From Datisca glomerata (Eukaryota; Streptophyta; Magnoliopsida; Cucurbitales; Datiscaceae), in the NCBI GenBank assembly GCA_003255025.1, contig QANY01008582.1, forward strand, positions 316,702 through 380,701: DNA of 64,000 nt, written 5' to 3'. The stretch's first letter is position 1, and each line of letters opens with the position of its first letter. The notes below the pieces were generated by a model, which had not been told where the DNA came from, did no database searches, and saw only the letters and a list, made by a program, of their open reading frames with translations. Positions 1-12,453 of this stretch are shown here, piece by piece. A program made the position numbers and the translations under genes.

Positions 1-915
1 GGGGGAGCAGGTTTAACAGCTGTCTATGCTGTAAATTGTGTTCCTTTCAAAATAATTTTGAATAAGAGTCCTTTTGAACGTCTTCATGGCACTCGCCCTG
101 ACTAAAGCTCCTTAAAGATTTTTGGCAGTGCATGTTTTGTTCTCTTTTAACCACATGAACGCACGAAACTTGAACCATAGGCTCACATATGTTGTTTTCA
201 AGGATATGAAATTGTCTTCGTGTATCTCATCATTTCATATTTTGGGAACATAAAATAGTTTCTTCAATGTCAAAGCTTCAAGACTCATTCATATGTGACC
301 TCATACTTTACCAAATCTTTTGTAAATTATTTTATGAGGAGGACCATGTCCCATCACCTTCTGATCTCTATACATTCATTCATGAACCTTCTAATCACTC
401 TCTAGACATTCATGTCTCATCATTCTCTGATTTCTATACAATCATTCATGCACCTTCCAATCTCTCTACAAACAATCATGCATCATCTTTAGGCTTATCT
501 AAAGTCTCTGTACCATGTGAGGATCTTGCTATGCGTCCTCTTGAGTCATTCTCTTCCACTTCATCTCTGCATCGATCAACTCGGGTAAGAGAACAATCTA
601 CTCATTTTCATGATTTCCATTAATTTTATACTATTTTCTCTCTCTATAAGCCTCAATCATATCAATAGGCCAGTTATAACCCTATTTGGCCTACACGTAA
701 TGAAAGAAGAATTACAGGCTCTTGAAAACACTCACTTAGGACTTGGTAGATATACCTCCTGGGAAATCAGTTAAAGGCTATAAATGAGTTTACAAGATCA
801 AAACTCATTCTGATGGTTCAGTTGATAGATATAAAACTTTATTAATAGTAAAATAGTATACGCTAGTGTATGGCATTGATTATGAAGTAACATTTTCTCA
901 TGTTTCTCTTTTCAC
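1..915 (+). pseudogene. Ty1/copia pol remnant, part 1 (integrase end to start of reverse transcriptase)
   Basis: Decayed copia polyprotein. Frames around 20-160 read like the C-terminal part of a copia integrase (SPFERLHGTRPD, then KIFGSACFVL). An open stretch at 267-623 corresponds to the variable integrase-RT linker and ends in STRVREQSTHFHDFH. From about 700 the reverse transcriptase N-terminus follows (DIPPGKSVKGYKWVYKIK, then SVDRYK). Several stops and frame changes are present and there is no gag or protease, so it is not functional. Reading breaks off at 915, where a CACTA element begins, and resumes at 5649 in the same orientation with the next RT block. I infer one element split in two. 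Confidence 0.8.
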
Positions 916-3900
916 CAATCCAACAATTAAGTATATTTTATTGCATTGAATGATCGCGTTTTTGCACAAAACGTTGTCAAAGGTCCAATTATTTCTCGAG
1001 GCGCGTGGAAAAAATTTCAAGACCCGCCTAATTAAATATTGAACCCCTCTCTCTCTTTCACATATCCCTCTCACATCTCTCTAGAAGCTTTATCCCCCAG
1101 CGCGCTCTCTCTCTCAAAGCCCTCTCGTCTCACCACAATCGCATCTTAAGATTTCAGTAAGCTTTTCTCTTTTGCTCTTTTAAGAGGCCTCTCTACTCTT
1201 TCCCTCTTCCCTATATGATTTAATTAAGATCTCTCCCTCTTCTCTTCTGTTCTATGAGCTTCAATGCTCGAGTTTAGGGTTGGGGTAACTTCGACCTCTT
1301 CAGAGCTGAAGATAAGGAGATGGCAATGTGCAAATGATTTACGATTTCAAAGTTGATTTGGGGATTAGGGTTTCCCCCCTATGCAGTGCTCTCATTATAT
1401 GCCCAAGCATTAAAGTATCTGATTGGGTTCTTATGCGTTTCCTTTTTCTCTTTTTTAATCTTTAAATATGATTCATTTCAACTGAAGCTATTTTTCTTCA
1501 ATTTGAAGTTTAGAGTCTTGATTTTCCTTTCCTTTTTTTTCTTTTTTCGGATGTGATAGGTGAAGTTAATGGGTTTAGGAGGAGGCTGGTGCTAGGATGT
1601 AAATTTTTATATATTGAATTGTTTTGGGTCATTAGATATAATTCTTCTACGTTCTTACATAGTATTTTTTTTTCATTGTAGAATTTTTATTGTTATTGAG
1701 TTTTGTTTCTTTATTTCCATTTCATTTCGAGAATTGAAATTCCCCTGCATTTATCATCTAAGATATTAAATTTTTCTTATTCTCTGGGTTTGACTCTCTT
1801 TCACATGGTGTTCCTATGCTATTTTGTTAATTTGATCATCTCATGTGATGAAGTATTGCAGGTTAAAGAATCTTACAAAAGGAAAGTATAAGAAGGCTAT
1901 CCTATCCTATTCCTAGTTTCTTAAAGGCATCAAGCAGAGTCTAGGTTCAAATTGAGTTTCCTCAAACTTATCAAAATTCACCCGTGATAAATTAGGAATT
2001 TAACTTAAAATTACAACACCGCCCCAACAAGCTCCAAACCTAGGTGAGTAAATTATCCTTTCCCCATCCAATTAAATACCTTGAGCTTACTTGCTTTGAA
2101 AAATTATTATTAGTACATAGTTTCTATTTAAAGTTTGAATGAATAATTGTAAGGGTTTTCTCCAGATCGGAAACTGAAATCGGCAATAAGACTCAGTCGA
2201 GCTCTTCAGAAGGATCCTCTAGCTTCCCTGCATATTTCCCTTCTGCGCGTTGCTTTTACCTTTGAGATGTTCTTTTTTTTCCCCTATATGTTACCCTAAC
2301 TTTGTATTGTTTTGCACTTTCTTTATTCTAATTGTTCATCTGGTTGGACTTTATTTGTATGCATTTTCCCTCCCTCCTTTTTTTCTCAAAGTATCATTTT
2401 CCTTTTGAGAGATTGTGCATTCCAAAATGTCTGACAAAAAATTGTCATTTCTTTTGGTGATTATTCAGGGGCTTCTGTGATTCTCGTAGAGCTACCATCA
2501 AAGATTGTGTTGTCTAATGGTGCCTAAACTTCATTCGTGGCACCAATGTAAGATGTTACTAACTTTCATTTGATAGGTTTTTCTTTTTGCTATACTAATA
2601 CCTTATAAGTGCATGATCTTTTTGCTATACTAATACTTTCTAATATTTTGTTATGTGGATTTGACATTGTTTTATTGTTTGTTCAAATCATTTAAGGATG
2701 GTGATTGTGTTTAAGCAAGGGCATCAACTAAAGGGAAATGCATTCGGGTAATCTTTTTATCTTCCTTGGTAACCTCTACAATACCTTTTATGAGCAGTAT
2801 GGTTGCTCTTTTACCAAAGTAATATTTGAAGTTAGTGTAAACTAGCTGGCTCATTTGTCTTTAGTCCAATGTTGGAGCTAAAAATCATTATAATGCATGA
2901 TGCAAAAGTTGATGGAACTTCTGATGTTCTATTTACCGTAGCATTTGTCTTTATTTGTACTATGGCTTGATATAATAGTCCATGAGTTCTGCCGATTTGA
3001 TGTAGATAAATATGGTCTTTATACTGTTAGTTCATGAGTTCTGCTATGTTTCATTTAAAAGTAGTTCGGTGGTGGGAATATCAATGGGATATTCATTGAC
3101 TTAAGTGGCTAAATTATTTTCCACCATTGTTTCTTCATAACAGTTAACCAATGGTTGACGAGTTTTGATGTTTCTTAATGATGTATATCTGCACGTATAA
3201 ATGGTTTTCTTAGAGTTTCAAACTGCAAAACCCATTTTCATATTTTGAGAGAAAGCCATTCTTCAAGAGAATGGAGAAGGGGTGTGGAATTATCTGTTTA
3301 TCTGGCTGAAGAAGTCGGTTCTATCTCTACAAAAGTAATGTTAGGTTTATTTAAGATTGTTGGTTGTAATTATAGAGCATATTCCTACTTGCATGAGAAT
3401 ATCATGAATTATATCTTAAATCATTTTTGTATTGAAAGTTCCCAGGTATTCTAATTTGAGATTGATTGCATCATATTGTTAACTTCTTTTCTTACTTGGT
3501 TTGATTTTAGTGGCAAAAAAATGGAAGTTGAATATTCTTTCTGGCAAATGTTTGTGTATAATGTAGATTGAATTTACGTGTGTAACTTAGAAAGCTGGTT
3601 CTCGAAATGCACCTAAATGGCTTTCAAGATTGCTTGCCCTTCTTACAACAGGTTTAGTTGACAAAACTGCTTTAATCATCATCAAAATTGGTAGGGAGAT
3701 ATATGATAGAGAAGCTATTAGTTTTTTGTTCAATTTTGAGGCCTTTGTACTGGGTTTTGATTCAATTTTTTATCTTCTATTTGCATCTGAACCATGTAAT
3801 ATAATTGCTTTCAAGGTTTACCAAAGAAATTGGAGACATGTAGTACCTCTTTTGTCTTACTAATACCTTATTACCTTTCCATAATTGCTTGTGTTCATTT

Positions 3901-4100
3901 CCAAAACCAGTGCAAGACTTTTGTAATGGTGTTTGAAGCTCAAAAAGTACTTTTAAAACTATTTTGACCTCTAGAAACAATTGTGCTTGCTTAATGATCC
4001 CACTTTCATTTCTTCCCTCTTCTCTTTCTTATGATGATGATGATATTAGTTATCTTTATATTTGGGTAACAATAAAATCCGCTCTCGTTTCTGTTTAATA

Positions 4101-4230
4101 GATTAGAATGAAATATTATAGAACGAAAGCTTTGGTAGATTAGAATGAATGTAATAACTTTTGCAGAACGAAAGCTTTGGTAGATTAGAATGAATGTAAT
4201 AAATTTTACAGAACGAAAGCTTTGGTTTTG
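4101..4230. repeat. 45-bp tandem repeat, about 3 copies, inside CACTA A
   Basis: The segment GAACGAAAGCTTTGGT starts at 4121, 4166 and 4211, a fixed 45-bp spacing. The intervening GATTAGAATGAATGTAAT is nearly identical between units. No coding potential is seen. Confidence 0.85.
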
Positions 4231-4942
4231 AATTTTAGGAGTTTCACAGTGTTTTCTAAATATATATTATACGCGTTTTTATGATTCTTGTGGCATACTA
4301 AACAAGTTTTGGATTATTGTTTTGGCTAGTATACACATTCATATGTGGAGAAAACATATAATTGCCTGTGAAACATCATTTGCAATTTGAGCTTATTCGA
4401 GTTTTCACCTATTAGTGTCTACTTTCTTGGATTTTGGTAAAAAATTTAAATTAATTTGTTAGTATCAAATATTCTAACAGTTTTGAATAACCTATTGCAT
4501 GATATGTATTTTTCAATGTAATCCTTATACTTCCATGCAATTCATATTTAATCTATTTTCTTGTTCTTCTTTTTGGTGGTTAGGGAATGGATGTATTTGA
4601 AATACTTAGTTTTGTTATGAACATTCTCTGTTACTTAAGCTTTGTTATGGTTTTATAAGACATTGTTTAGATAAACTTGGCTGCTTGTTAAACGTTGCAT
4701 TTTGAGACAGAAAATAATAAACTTGGTTTGCAGTAAAATGTCAGAATTTGGTTGCTCTCCCACCAACGACAATTCTATATCATGGAATAATGTAAGTCTA
4801 CCACTAATTCTTAACTTCATTATCTAATAAGTCATTTCTTAGCCGTTGATCATTTAGATTGTACTATTTAGAATAAGAAGCTTGCTCCTTCATCTGAATG
4901 GATCATCCATGCTTTGGTACAACACTTTGATCTTGTCTTGAG

Positions 4943-5101
4943 GTATCGCCAACGCAATTACCTGCACCACCACCTCCTTACCAAGAAAAACCACCAAGTA
5001 GATCTCCCAGGGTATCTCCACCTTCACTACCTAGATGTGAATTTATACTATATTTTAGTTTTTTGGATAAATTACTTTTGCTTGCTCTATGTAAAAATTA
5101 A
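4943..5101 (+). other. Short proline-rich open frame inside CACTA A
   Basis: A 53-codon frame without its own ATG runs from 4943 to a TAA at 5099-5101. Its first 34 residues are strongly proline-rich (PAPPPPYQEKPPSRSPR, then VSPPSLPRC), whereas the rest is hydrophobic and looks like intron or random sequence. An in-frame stop lies just upstream, so if this is a captured exon its 5' border is near 4940. The biased composition is unlike the flanking AT-rich DNA and suggests a captured host-gene piece. I do not recognise the protein. Confidence 0.3.
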
Positions 5102-5648
5102 TGTGTAATTATCATTTTGAGATGTGATTTCTAGTAGACAATTAGTATGTAACAATTTTGACTAATTAAATAAAATGATATGTGATTTTTTTATTTCGTG
5201 ATATTTTCTGAAAAATTATTTATTTTTCATAGTTGTACAATTGTTAGTATAAGTAATAAAAAAGTTATAAAAAGTATTTAATGACATTAACAAAACAACA
5301 AGTAATGAAAAATGTTATGAAAGACCTGCGATAACATTTATAAAATGCTATTAAAGACCTATGATATCATTTATAAAACGCTATAAAAGACCTACTATAA
5401 CATTTATAAAACGCGAAAGGATTTTTATAGTATTTTTAAATGCTATGAAAACTGTTTAATAGCGTTTAAAAAACGTTATAAAAAGCCTTTCATAGCGTTT
5501 TAAAAACGCTATCGTTGATTTTTTATAGCGTTTAAAAAATGTTATCATAGGTGACAAAACGTCGGTATACATAGCATTTTTAGAAACGTTATCGAAACCC
5601 TATGATAACATTTTTTGGCCGCTATCATAGTTTTTTTTTATTGTAGTG
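5100..5648. repeat. Subterminal repeats of CACTA A
   Basis: Dense, inverted and direct short repeats built on TAGCGTTT, TTTATAAAACGC and CTATGATA (for example ATAGCGTTTTAAAAACGCTAT near 5490). They run up to the CACTA end. This is the usual arrangement of transposase-binding subterminal motifs in this superfamily. The same motif family occurs at 27133-27520 in the second copy. Confidence 0.8.
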
Positions 5649-6092
5649 TACATCAATATAAATTTCACTTCCTGTTGCTACTATTCATAAATGGAAATTG
5701 TATCAGATGGGGTCGAGAATGCGTTTCTCAATGGTGAACTAGCAGAAGAAGTATATATGAAACCTCCTCTGGGTTACCATCATTCACTAAACAAAGTTTG
5801 TAAACTTTGCCGAGCTTTGTATGGTCTTAAACAAGCTCATCGAACTTGGTTTGCCAAATTCAGTAATATAGTTATGCAATTTGATTTCACATCCACTTCT
5901 AATGACTCGACGCTATTTGTTCAAGAATAAAATAAAGGCATTATTCTTCTTTTTGCTTTATATTGATGTTATGACAATTACTGCATATGATCGATCTGAC
6001 ATTTTTTATCTGAAATCTTTTCTCAGTCGTCACTTTAAGATGAAAGATTTGGACCTTCTAATTAATTACTTTCTTGGAATGAAAAATTAGAG
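5649..6092 (+). pseudogene. Ty1/copia pol remnant, part 2 (reverse transcriptase)
   Basis: This is the reverse transcriptase continuation of the fragment ending at 915. HKWKL at about 5688 is followed by VENAFLNGELAEEVYMKPP (motif A region, with the expected catalytic Asp of the DVK motif replaced: GVE), then CRALYGLKQAHRTW. The YVDD-box frame is shifted; the catalytic box reads YIDVMTI at about 5960, followed by MKDLDLLINYFLGM. RNase H is missing. The first bases continue the reading interrupted by the CACTA insertion. Dead copy. Confidence 0.8.
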
Positions 6093-6117
6093 TCTACTGA
6101 AAAGAAATATTGTATAA

Positions 6118-6625
6118 TGTGTTGGAAATATATTTTTTAAAAATGAAAATGTATTATTATGTGGTCGTACAATAATTTTTATTATAATTGAGATTATAGT
6201 ATAATTAACTTTATTTGATAGGTTATATTGTATAAATCAGTTATTTAATCTAATTGATTATATAATCCTATGGTTGGATTACAGGTTCTAACTTATAAGA
6301 TTTAATCTATGTTGGTATCTAATTTTTAATAGTGAGGCTATGATATATATAAATAAACTTATTATGCTCTATCTCATCATCTTCTTCCATAACCGTTAAA
6401 GGGGTGATACTCTTTAGGATTTCTTATAGAGAGCTTGAAAGTATTTTCATATGAACCGGTCCGTAGAGAAAACGAAGGTACTCTAAGGCAAACAAATTAT
6501 CATGTGCTTATAATCTAATTTGATTTAATTGTCAACCAATTCTATGAGATGCCCATTCGATTTATCACTAACATCATACTCAAAGAAAATTTATTTTGTT
6601 ATCTTGGTTTGCGGAATTAAAAAGA
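6118..6625 (+). mobile_element. Possible copia LTR after the pol remnant
   Basis: Starts TGTTGGAAATAT, a typical copia LTR start, about 25 bp after the RT remnant. It has a TATA-like stretch (GATATATATAAATAAAC, 6341-6357) followed by a more mixed, untranslated-leader-like part. No second LTR copy lies in the window and the 3' border is not visible, so both limits and nature are tentative. Confidence 0.35.
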
Positions 6626-7461
6626 AAGCGTAAATTATCAATCCTAATATGCTTATAATTTAATCTAAAAAACGTGAAACTGAAACTAAATAAAAGTTAA
6701 AATACTAAATGATGAAACTAGTCCAATGGGGTACCGATTATAATTTTTAGTGCAAATTACCCTAAATTTAATTGGGTGCAAGAAAAAAATTACCTTAATA
6801 TTTTGCTAATAATATGTTTATATTTAAAACATGGTCAGGATGCCATGACACCCCTTGACATATATAGGGGTCCTCCCCTTGCTTTAATTATGATGGGAAT
6901 TTAAAATAATTTTATGAGAAAATTATAACTAGTGGAAAATATATAATAATCTTCAATAACTATGAGAAAGGGAATTTATTTATTGGGCAAATTTAGGCTA
7001 CTTTCCTCTTAATTATCTGATTTTTAATCGACACCACATCACTTTCTATATTTTATCTTGGCTAAAATAAAAAAGGCACAACCTATTTGAACTAGTTTAT
7101 ATTCATGGCCTATGCAATTATCTAGTCAATTTAATATTTTTATTTCAATGTTTTCGTAGTTAAACTCCTTGTTACTCGTATTCGCTGGTTGTAACATTCA
7201 TATGCACACATTTGCACTTTTATCACTATTCAACCAAATTCTCAAGTTTATCATGCACAAAAATTAAGCTAACAATCTAAGCTAGATTAAGTTTGGGTCT
7301 ATTTAGCGTATGTAATTATTAGCGCTCAATTTCTGTTTAGATCACCAATTCAATTTTTATAAGAACTTACATTAAATAGTTTTTGCAAGATAACTAAAAA
7401 AAATTAGGCCGAGAATCCTTCAAGCTAACCGAATTTGTGTCAGGAATGCCTTAGTTACTAT

Positions 7462-7975
7462 TAGATTCTAACTCAAAATCAATTAGTGTTAAGTGGATGT
7501 CCAACATATTTATAAGTACAGACATATCCTCACCCACAATAGATGTGGAATAACGTCTTTTAACACCCACCTCATGCGGAGCATGCATGAGCTGCGTAGG
7601 TACAGAAAGAGACAAACAGAGAATGACCCTGAGGCAGGATAGAACCATGCTCTCATATCATGTTAGATTCTAACCCAAAATCAATTGATGTTAAGTGAAG
7701 ATACTCAATAGATATATAAGGCACATACAAATCTTCACCCACAGTCAAAGTGGGATAAAGACCCTTAGCATCCCCCCTCATATGGAGTATCCCATGTACT
7801 GGACAAGTATAGACAGAGATCAACGAGACAGACAGAGGCCGAGCCTAAGGTAAGATAGAACTAAACTTTGATACCAACCAATTGGTATTAGGTGGTAAGG
7901 CCCAACATGTATTTATAAGCACATACAGATCTTCATCCACGATCGATGTGGGATAACATCTTTTAACACAAATTG
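7462..7975. repeat. Three diverged copies of a 200-bp plant repeat
   Basis: Three successive copies (about 7462-7660, 7665-7870, 7880-7975) share AGATTCTAACcCAAAATCAATT, TTAAGTG, CCAACAT-TATTTATAAGCACATACA, TCTTCACCCAC-ATCGATGTGGGATAA and AACATCTTTTAACA. The middle and left units also share AGACAGAC and GAxGCAxGATAGAAC. No coding. The motif combination is a common dispersed plant repeat; I cannot say whether it is a SINE, TRIM or LTR piece. Confidence 0.7.
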
Positions 7976-8122
7976 ATATATTTAGTATATGATGAAAGAT
8001 GAATAAAATCAGTATATTCATTATATGAAAATATGTACATATGAGAGCCTATTTATAGGATTATAGTAGCGTGTCGTAGTACAAGATATAAAGTGTAGTA
8101 CATAATGCATTATGCTAAGACA
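7976..8122 (-). mobile_element. Partial 3' LTR of minus-strand copia remnant
   Basis: On the minus strand the LTR begins TGTCTTAGCATAATG at 8122. A purine tract (TTTGAGGGG, 8123-8131) lies directly before it, as expected for a polypurine tract. A TATA-like CCTATAAATAG lies near 8060. The distal end is not defined, and no matching 5' LTR is in the window. Confidence 0.55.
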
Positions 8123-8990
8123 CCCCTCAAACTCAAGGTGGTAAGACAAAAGCTAACTTGAGTTTGCATACTAAATCTTCAAAGCGTCCACGAGGCTGAG
8201 TCTTGGTAAATATGTCTACAGTCTGATCACATGAGGTAATTGAAGCAAGTTGAATGGTGCCTCGAGACACATATTGACAGATGAAGTAACAATGAATATC
8301 TATATGTTTAGTGCATTCAAGAAGGACATCATTGTGTGTAATTTGAATCGCGCACACTCTAATTATCACAACAAAGAATTATAGCAATAGAGTGAACAAC
8401 ACCCATATCATCAAGTAACCATGAATCTAGAGAAGTGCTTGAGAGACATATGCCATATCTCAATATTCAGCCTCAGCACTGGACCTAGCTATAACAGACT
8501 GCTTCTTACTTCACCAAGATATTAGAGAATCCCCTAAGAAGAAATACAATCCAGTAGTAGACATTTTCTCGGTGGGACCACCTGCCCAATCAACGTTGAA
8601 ATATGTGTGAAGTTCAAGAGAACTTTTAGTTAAGAAGTGTAGACCATGAAATATGGTGCCTTTCACATAATGTAATATTCGAAGAACTGCTGCATAATGC
8701 GTAGAGCGCGGAGCAAAGAGAAATTGATTGACCACATAAACTGTATGGGCAATATCAGGCCTGGTAATAATTAAATAGACAAGATTTCAAACTAATTGTC
8801 GAGTGTTGCATCATGGAGTGGTGATCCATCAAGAAGATTGAGACTAACATTTTGTTCTAGAGGAGTGGGAGCAATTTTGCTATCACTTATTCAAGCACGA
8901 ATGAGAATATCAGAAGTATAATTAACCCGAGAGAGATAATATCCATCAAAATTAGATGAGAGTTGAAAATGTTGATCCTTGAATTTTGCA
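8123..8990 (-). pseudogene. Ty1/copia pol remnant (RT C-terminus and RNase H), minus strand
   Basis: Minus-strand frames give the end of a copia polyprotein. At 8740-8980 the post-RT segment reads NVSLNLLDGSPLHDAT. At 8511-8735 it reads HYAAVLRILHYVKGT and then NVDWAGGPTEK, FFLGDSLISW, the RNase H domain with its catalytic Asp in DWAG. At 8133-8369 it reads ECTKHIDIHCYFI, then DQTVDIFTKTQP, the RNase H tail. Stops and frameshifts separate the blocks. It abuts the LTR at 8122. RT core, integrase and gag are absent. Confidence 0.8.
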
Positions 8991-10470
8991 TAAATTAAAT
9001 GGGAGATGATGACTTTTGAGATAGTAAAGAAGGTTGTTTTTTCTTTTTGAGATATAATCAAGTTAAAATGTTATAATTTTAGGGTTTAGTGTTCTAAAAA
9101 TTAACAACTATTATTTTCTTTCATAATCTAATTTGTATTTTTTTATTGAGGATTTGTGGGAAACAAATAACGATATCAATTTATAAATTTTATTTTAAAT
9201 TTTAATCATTAACATTCGAGAATAAATTTTAATCATTAACATTCGAGAAAAAATATTCTGGTTTCAGGATAAATTAATAACATTTTTATTGCAAGTGAGC
9301 TTAAAGAAGTTAATATTTATATTAAAAGAGTGAAGTTACCATTCTCGTGAGTCGTGACCTATATAATATAGATGGGAAGAAAAGAAGAAGAAGAAAACTT
9401 TGGAAAGGAAACATTAAACAAATGGAAAAGAGAGAGGTGGATATTCCAACAAAAAATTATCAAATGTATTGAATAAGAAAGAAAAGTTGGGAAATTGGTA
9501 AAAAATGGTATTAAAATCCCGCGTGAGCTTCTCTAAAAAAAAATCCCGCGTGAGCCCGACATAAACAAATTATCAATTTACCTTTTAGAGTACAATTCCT
9601 TCCTTTTTCATACTATTTTCTTCTTTAAAAAACAAATTAAGAGAAAATCTCTCCAACTTTCACTTCATGACTTGTTAGTCTTATCCAACAACACACCTAA
9701 AATCATGCTTTTTAGTTGGTCTTACTTCTTACCGGACCCCCCTCCCACTTCTCGCATGTTATCTTCATCTCTATATCAATCCTTAGAAAAGTGCAATTCT
9801 TTTATCTTTGTAGTAGAAATTTATTAAATAAAGTGAAGTGTTCTCATGTACTGGATGACTTTTAATATCGAACATCTTATATTTTCTTTGGCACATTGGA
9901 TCCTGGAATTTCACTTCAAATAATTATGTTTTGAACACACGTTTTCTTTGGCATTTAAACTCCCTTCTATATGTCATAAATTGGTGTTCAATAAGTGATT
10001 GATTATTAACTTACCACATGGTGGATCTAGATTTGTTGAGGAATTAATCTTACATTGATTGAGAATATGATTTGAGCTAAGAGTATAAGTTTGAAATAAT
10101 CTTTAAACTATAAGTTAGCTTTTGAGTATAAGTTAAATCAAAATACTAATACGGTATAAGAACGGAGGTCCTATAAGTGCAAACCCTACATTATGTAATT
10201 ATTCATCTTCTTTTAAAATTGGTAGTCCAAGTGGTAGGTGCTTTAAATATTAGGCCGAGTGTTAAAAAATTAATTCAAATATACAAAATTTACCATAATC
10301 TAATAGTTTAAGCTTTAAGATATTTGACAATTTAATATTATATTAAATTTAAACTCAAGCATGAGTATGTGATAAGGATTAGGCAAGACAACGACTTGTA
10401 TATGACATGAGGTGTTGATAAAATAATCATACATCGGCTGGGATTATGTCTTGGGTTAAGAATACAAGAT
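8991..10470. other. Spacer without recognised features
   Basis: AT-rich, no convincing open frame on either strand. The only structure noted is a short direct repeat of AAAATCCCGCGTGAGC at about 9516 and 9544. Confidence 0.6.
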
Positions 10471-10727
10471 TATTTGGGTAAATATACCATTTTCATTTTT
10501 TGTTAGGATTTTCATACCCATTTTCTAAAACTTAAAATTTTATACCCATGGTCCACCATCATCAACATAAAGCAATGCCAACTCTCTCTTTTCTTGTCAT
10601 TTCCTTTCCCTTCCCTATGCAAAGATCAAATTAATCATGGTTAACAAATACTCACTCTCCCACTCTTACCTCTCCTTTCAAGCTTCTCTCTTATTCTTCA
10701 ACAAAAACATACTTCTTCTTCGTATTT

Positions 10728-10810
10728 TCTTCTTCTTCTTCTTCTTCTTCTTCTTCTTCTTCTTCTTCTTCTTCTTCTTCTTCTTCTTCTGCTGCTGCTG
10801 CTGCTGCTTC
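10728..10810. repeat. (TTC)n-(CTG)n microsatellite in left arm of KI-MULE copy 1
   Basis: About 20 TTC units followed by six CTG units. The long open frame across it (10637-11041) is an artefact of the repeat (poly-Phe). A matching inverted run sits at 13866-13920 in the right arm. Confidence 0.95.
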
Positions 10811-11039
10811 TTCTTCTTTTATTCATCTTATGCTGCTTCTTCTTTATCTTCTTTATCTTCTTCTTCTTATTCTTTCATTCTTCTTCTACTTCTTCCAGAC
10901 CCAGTGACCCATATTTTTTCAGCGAGACCCAACCATTCTTCTCCTTCTTTTTCTTCCTTGAAAGCAGATTGGTACCTATTGCTCTCTTATTTTTTTACGC
11001 ATAAGATGCTTCAAGAAATGGTTCGAGTAATGACAGAAT

Positions 11040-12130
11040 AAAACCAACTATTTGGATGGAACAACTATTTGAATTTTTCAAGTAGCCACTGATGTTTGGA
11101 TTGTTGATGCAAGAAAAAAATAACTACTCGAAGGGTTCAAGTAGTTAGAGACTCATTCTTAACCCTTCAAATAGTCAAGTGGCATATGTTTTATTGCTGT
11201 CATAATAAAATCAACTATTTGAAGGGTTCAAGTAGTTATAAATAATTATGTGAACCCTTTAAGTAGTCAAATGCTCTCTAGATAAGTGACTGAGAGAATC
11301 AAAATGACTACTTGAAGGGTTCAAGTAGTTATAAAATACTACTTGAACCCTTTAAGTAGTCACAAGCTCTATAGATAAATGACTACTTGAAGGGTTCAAA
11401 TAATATTTTATAATTACTCGAACTCTTCAAGTACTCACATGCTCTCTGGATGACTGACTGGAAGAATCAAAATAACTACTTGAAGGGTTCAAGTAATTAT
11501 AAACCACTACTTGAACCCTTCAAATAGTCACAAACTCTATAGATAAATGATTACTTGAAGGACTCAAACAATGTTTTATAACTACTTGAACATTTCAAGT
11601 AGTCACATGCTCTCTGGATGACTGGCTGTAAAAATAAAACTAACTACTTGAAGGGTTGAAGTAATTATAAACCACTACTTAAACTCTTCAAGTAGTCATA
11701 AGCTCTCTGGATAAATGACTACTTGAAGGATTCAAGTAATGTTTTATAATTACTTGAACCCTTCAAATAATCACATGCTCTCTGGATGACTGACTGCAAG
11801 AATCAAAATAACTACTTGAAGGATTCAAGTAGTTATAAATCACTACTTGAACCCTTCAAGTAATCGGAAGCTCTCTGGATAAATGACTACTTGAAGAACT
11901 CAAGTAATATTTTATAACTATTTATACCCTTCAAGTAGTCACATGCTCTCTGAATGACTGACTGCAAGAATCAAAATAACTACTTAAATGATTTAAGTAG
12001 TTATAAAACCACTACTTGAACCCTTCAAATAGACATGTTCTCTGGATGACTGACTGCAAGAATCAATTGAAGGGTTCAAGTAGTTATAAACTACTACTTG
12101 AATCCTTCAAGTAGTAAAATGGTCTATGGT
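11040..12130. repeat. Palindrome array I of KI-MULE copy 1
   Basis: Many copies of a 23-bp palindrome: arm ACTACTTGAA, spacer GGG or CCC, arm TTCAAGTAGT. Copies alternate between the GGG and CCC orientation, 8-12 bp apart (TTATAAA-type spacer). Each pair is followed by about 50 bp containing TGCTCTCTGGATGACTGACTG or a variant, giving a higher-order period of about 165 bp. The array lies between the terminal repeat and the transposase start at 12200. Single-base changes are scattered, but the arms tend to remain complementary. Confidence 0.9.
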
Positions 12131-12199
12131 TTCTTAATGAGAATAAACATAGTTATTATTATAAAAAATAACTACTACAAAATTAAATAAACTTTATAG

Positions 12200-12450
12200 G
12201 TGAAAGTCTTTTGTCAAACAGATGTGTCTGAAATTCAGATATTGGTGGTACACGGTGGTGAATGGGAGATAAACAATGCTTCATTCATTTTTAATGGTAT
12301 GGTAAGCTCACCGTTAGACATACCATTAAGCTGTACTTACCAAGAGTTATCCAATATCATATACGATGAAATAAATGTTGATCCAATAAAGTATAATATT
12401 TCAATGAAATTTTTATACAAGACTCATGTGCCCTCCCCACCTTCATAACA
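12200..12450 (+). pseudogene. mudrA-type transposase, N-terminal fragment
   Basis: Plus-strand frame of 82 codons, homologous along its length to the start of the transposase in copy 2 (51276 onward). It contains VHGGEWEINNASFIFNGM, SCTYQELSNIIYDEIN, DPIKYNISMKFLY and THVPSP, the small N-terminal domain typical of plant MULE transposases. It stops at 12446-12448, and the rest (DNA-binding, DDE, SWIM domains) is deleted. The next bases belong to the opposite-strand DUF1985 gene. In copy 2 an upstream leader with GGTGAAAGT is also shared. Confidence 0.8.
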
Positions 12451-12453
12451 ACA

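Larger units (their letters stand above)
916..5648 (+). mobile_element. Non-autonomous CACTA (En/Spm-type) DNA transposon, copy A
   Basis: The right end is clear: the last bases are TTGTAGTG, so the inverted end reads CACTACAATAAAAAAAA, the CACTA signature. It is preceded by subterminal repeats. The left end is degenerate: CAATCCAACAATT at 916 aligns to CACTACAACAAAA. The next about 120 bases (TTGCATTG, GATCGCGTTTTT, GACCCGCCTAA) match, inverted, the other CACTA copy of this window just inside 32064. Flanking triplets are CAC (913-915) and TAC (5649-5651), a one-mismatch 3-bp target duplication. A CT-rich, 5'UTR-like tract covers 1045-1220. Inside are short open blocks with splice-like borders (for example 2696-2752) that I cannot name. 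No transposase similarity (TNP2/TPase) is seen, so it is probably mobilised in trans, if at all. Confidence 0.8.

Noticed and set aside
10637..11041. 134-codon open frame with long poly-Phe run
   Set aside because: It is generated by the (TTC)n microsatellite in the MULE arm; no domain and no support outside the repeat.
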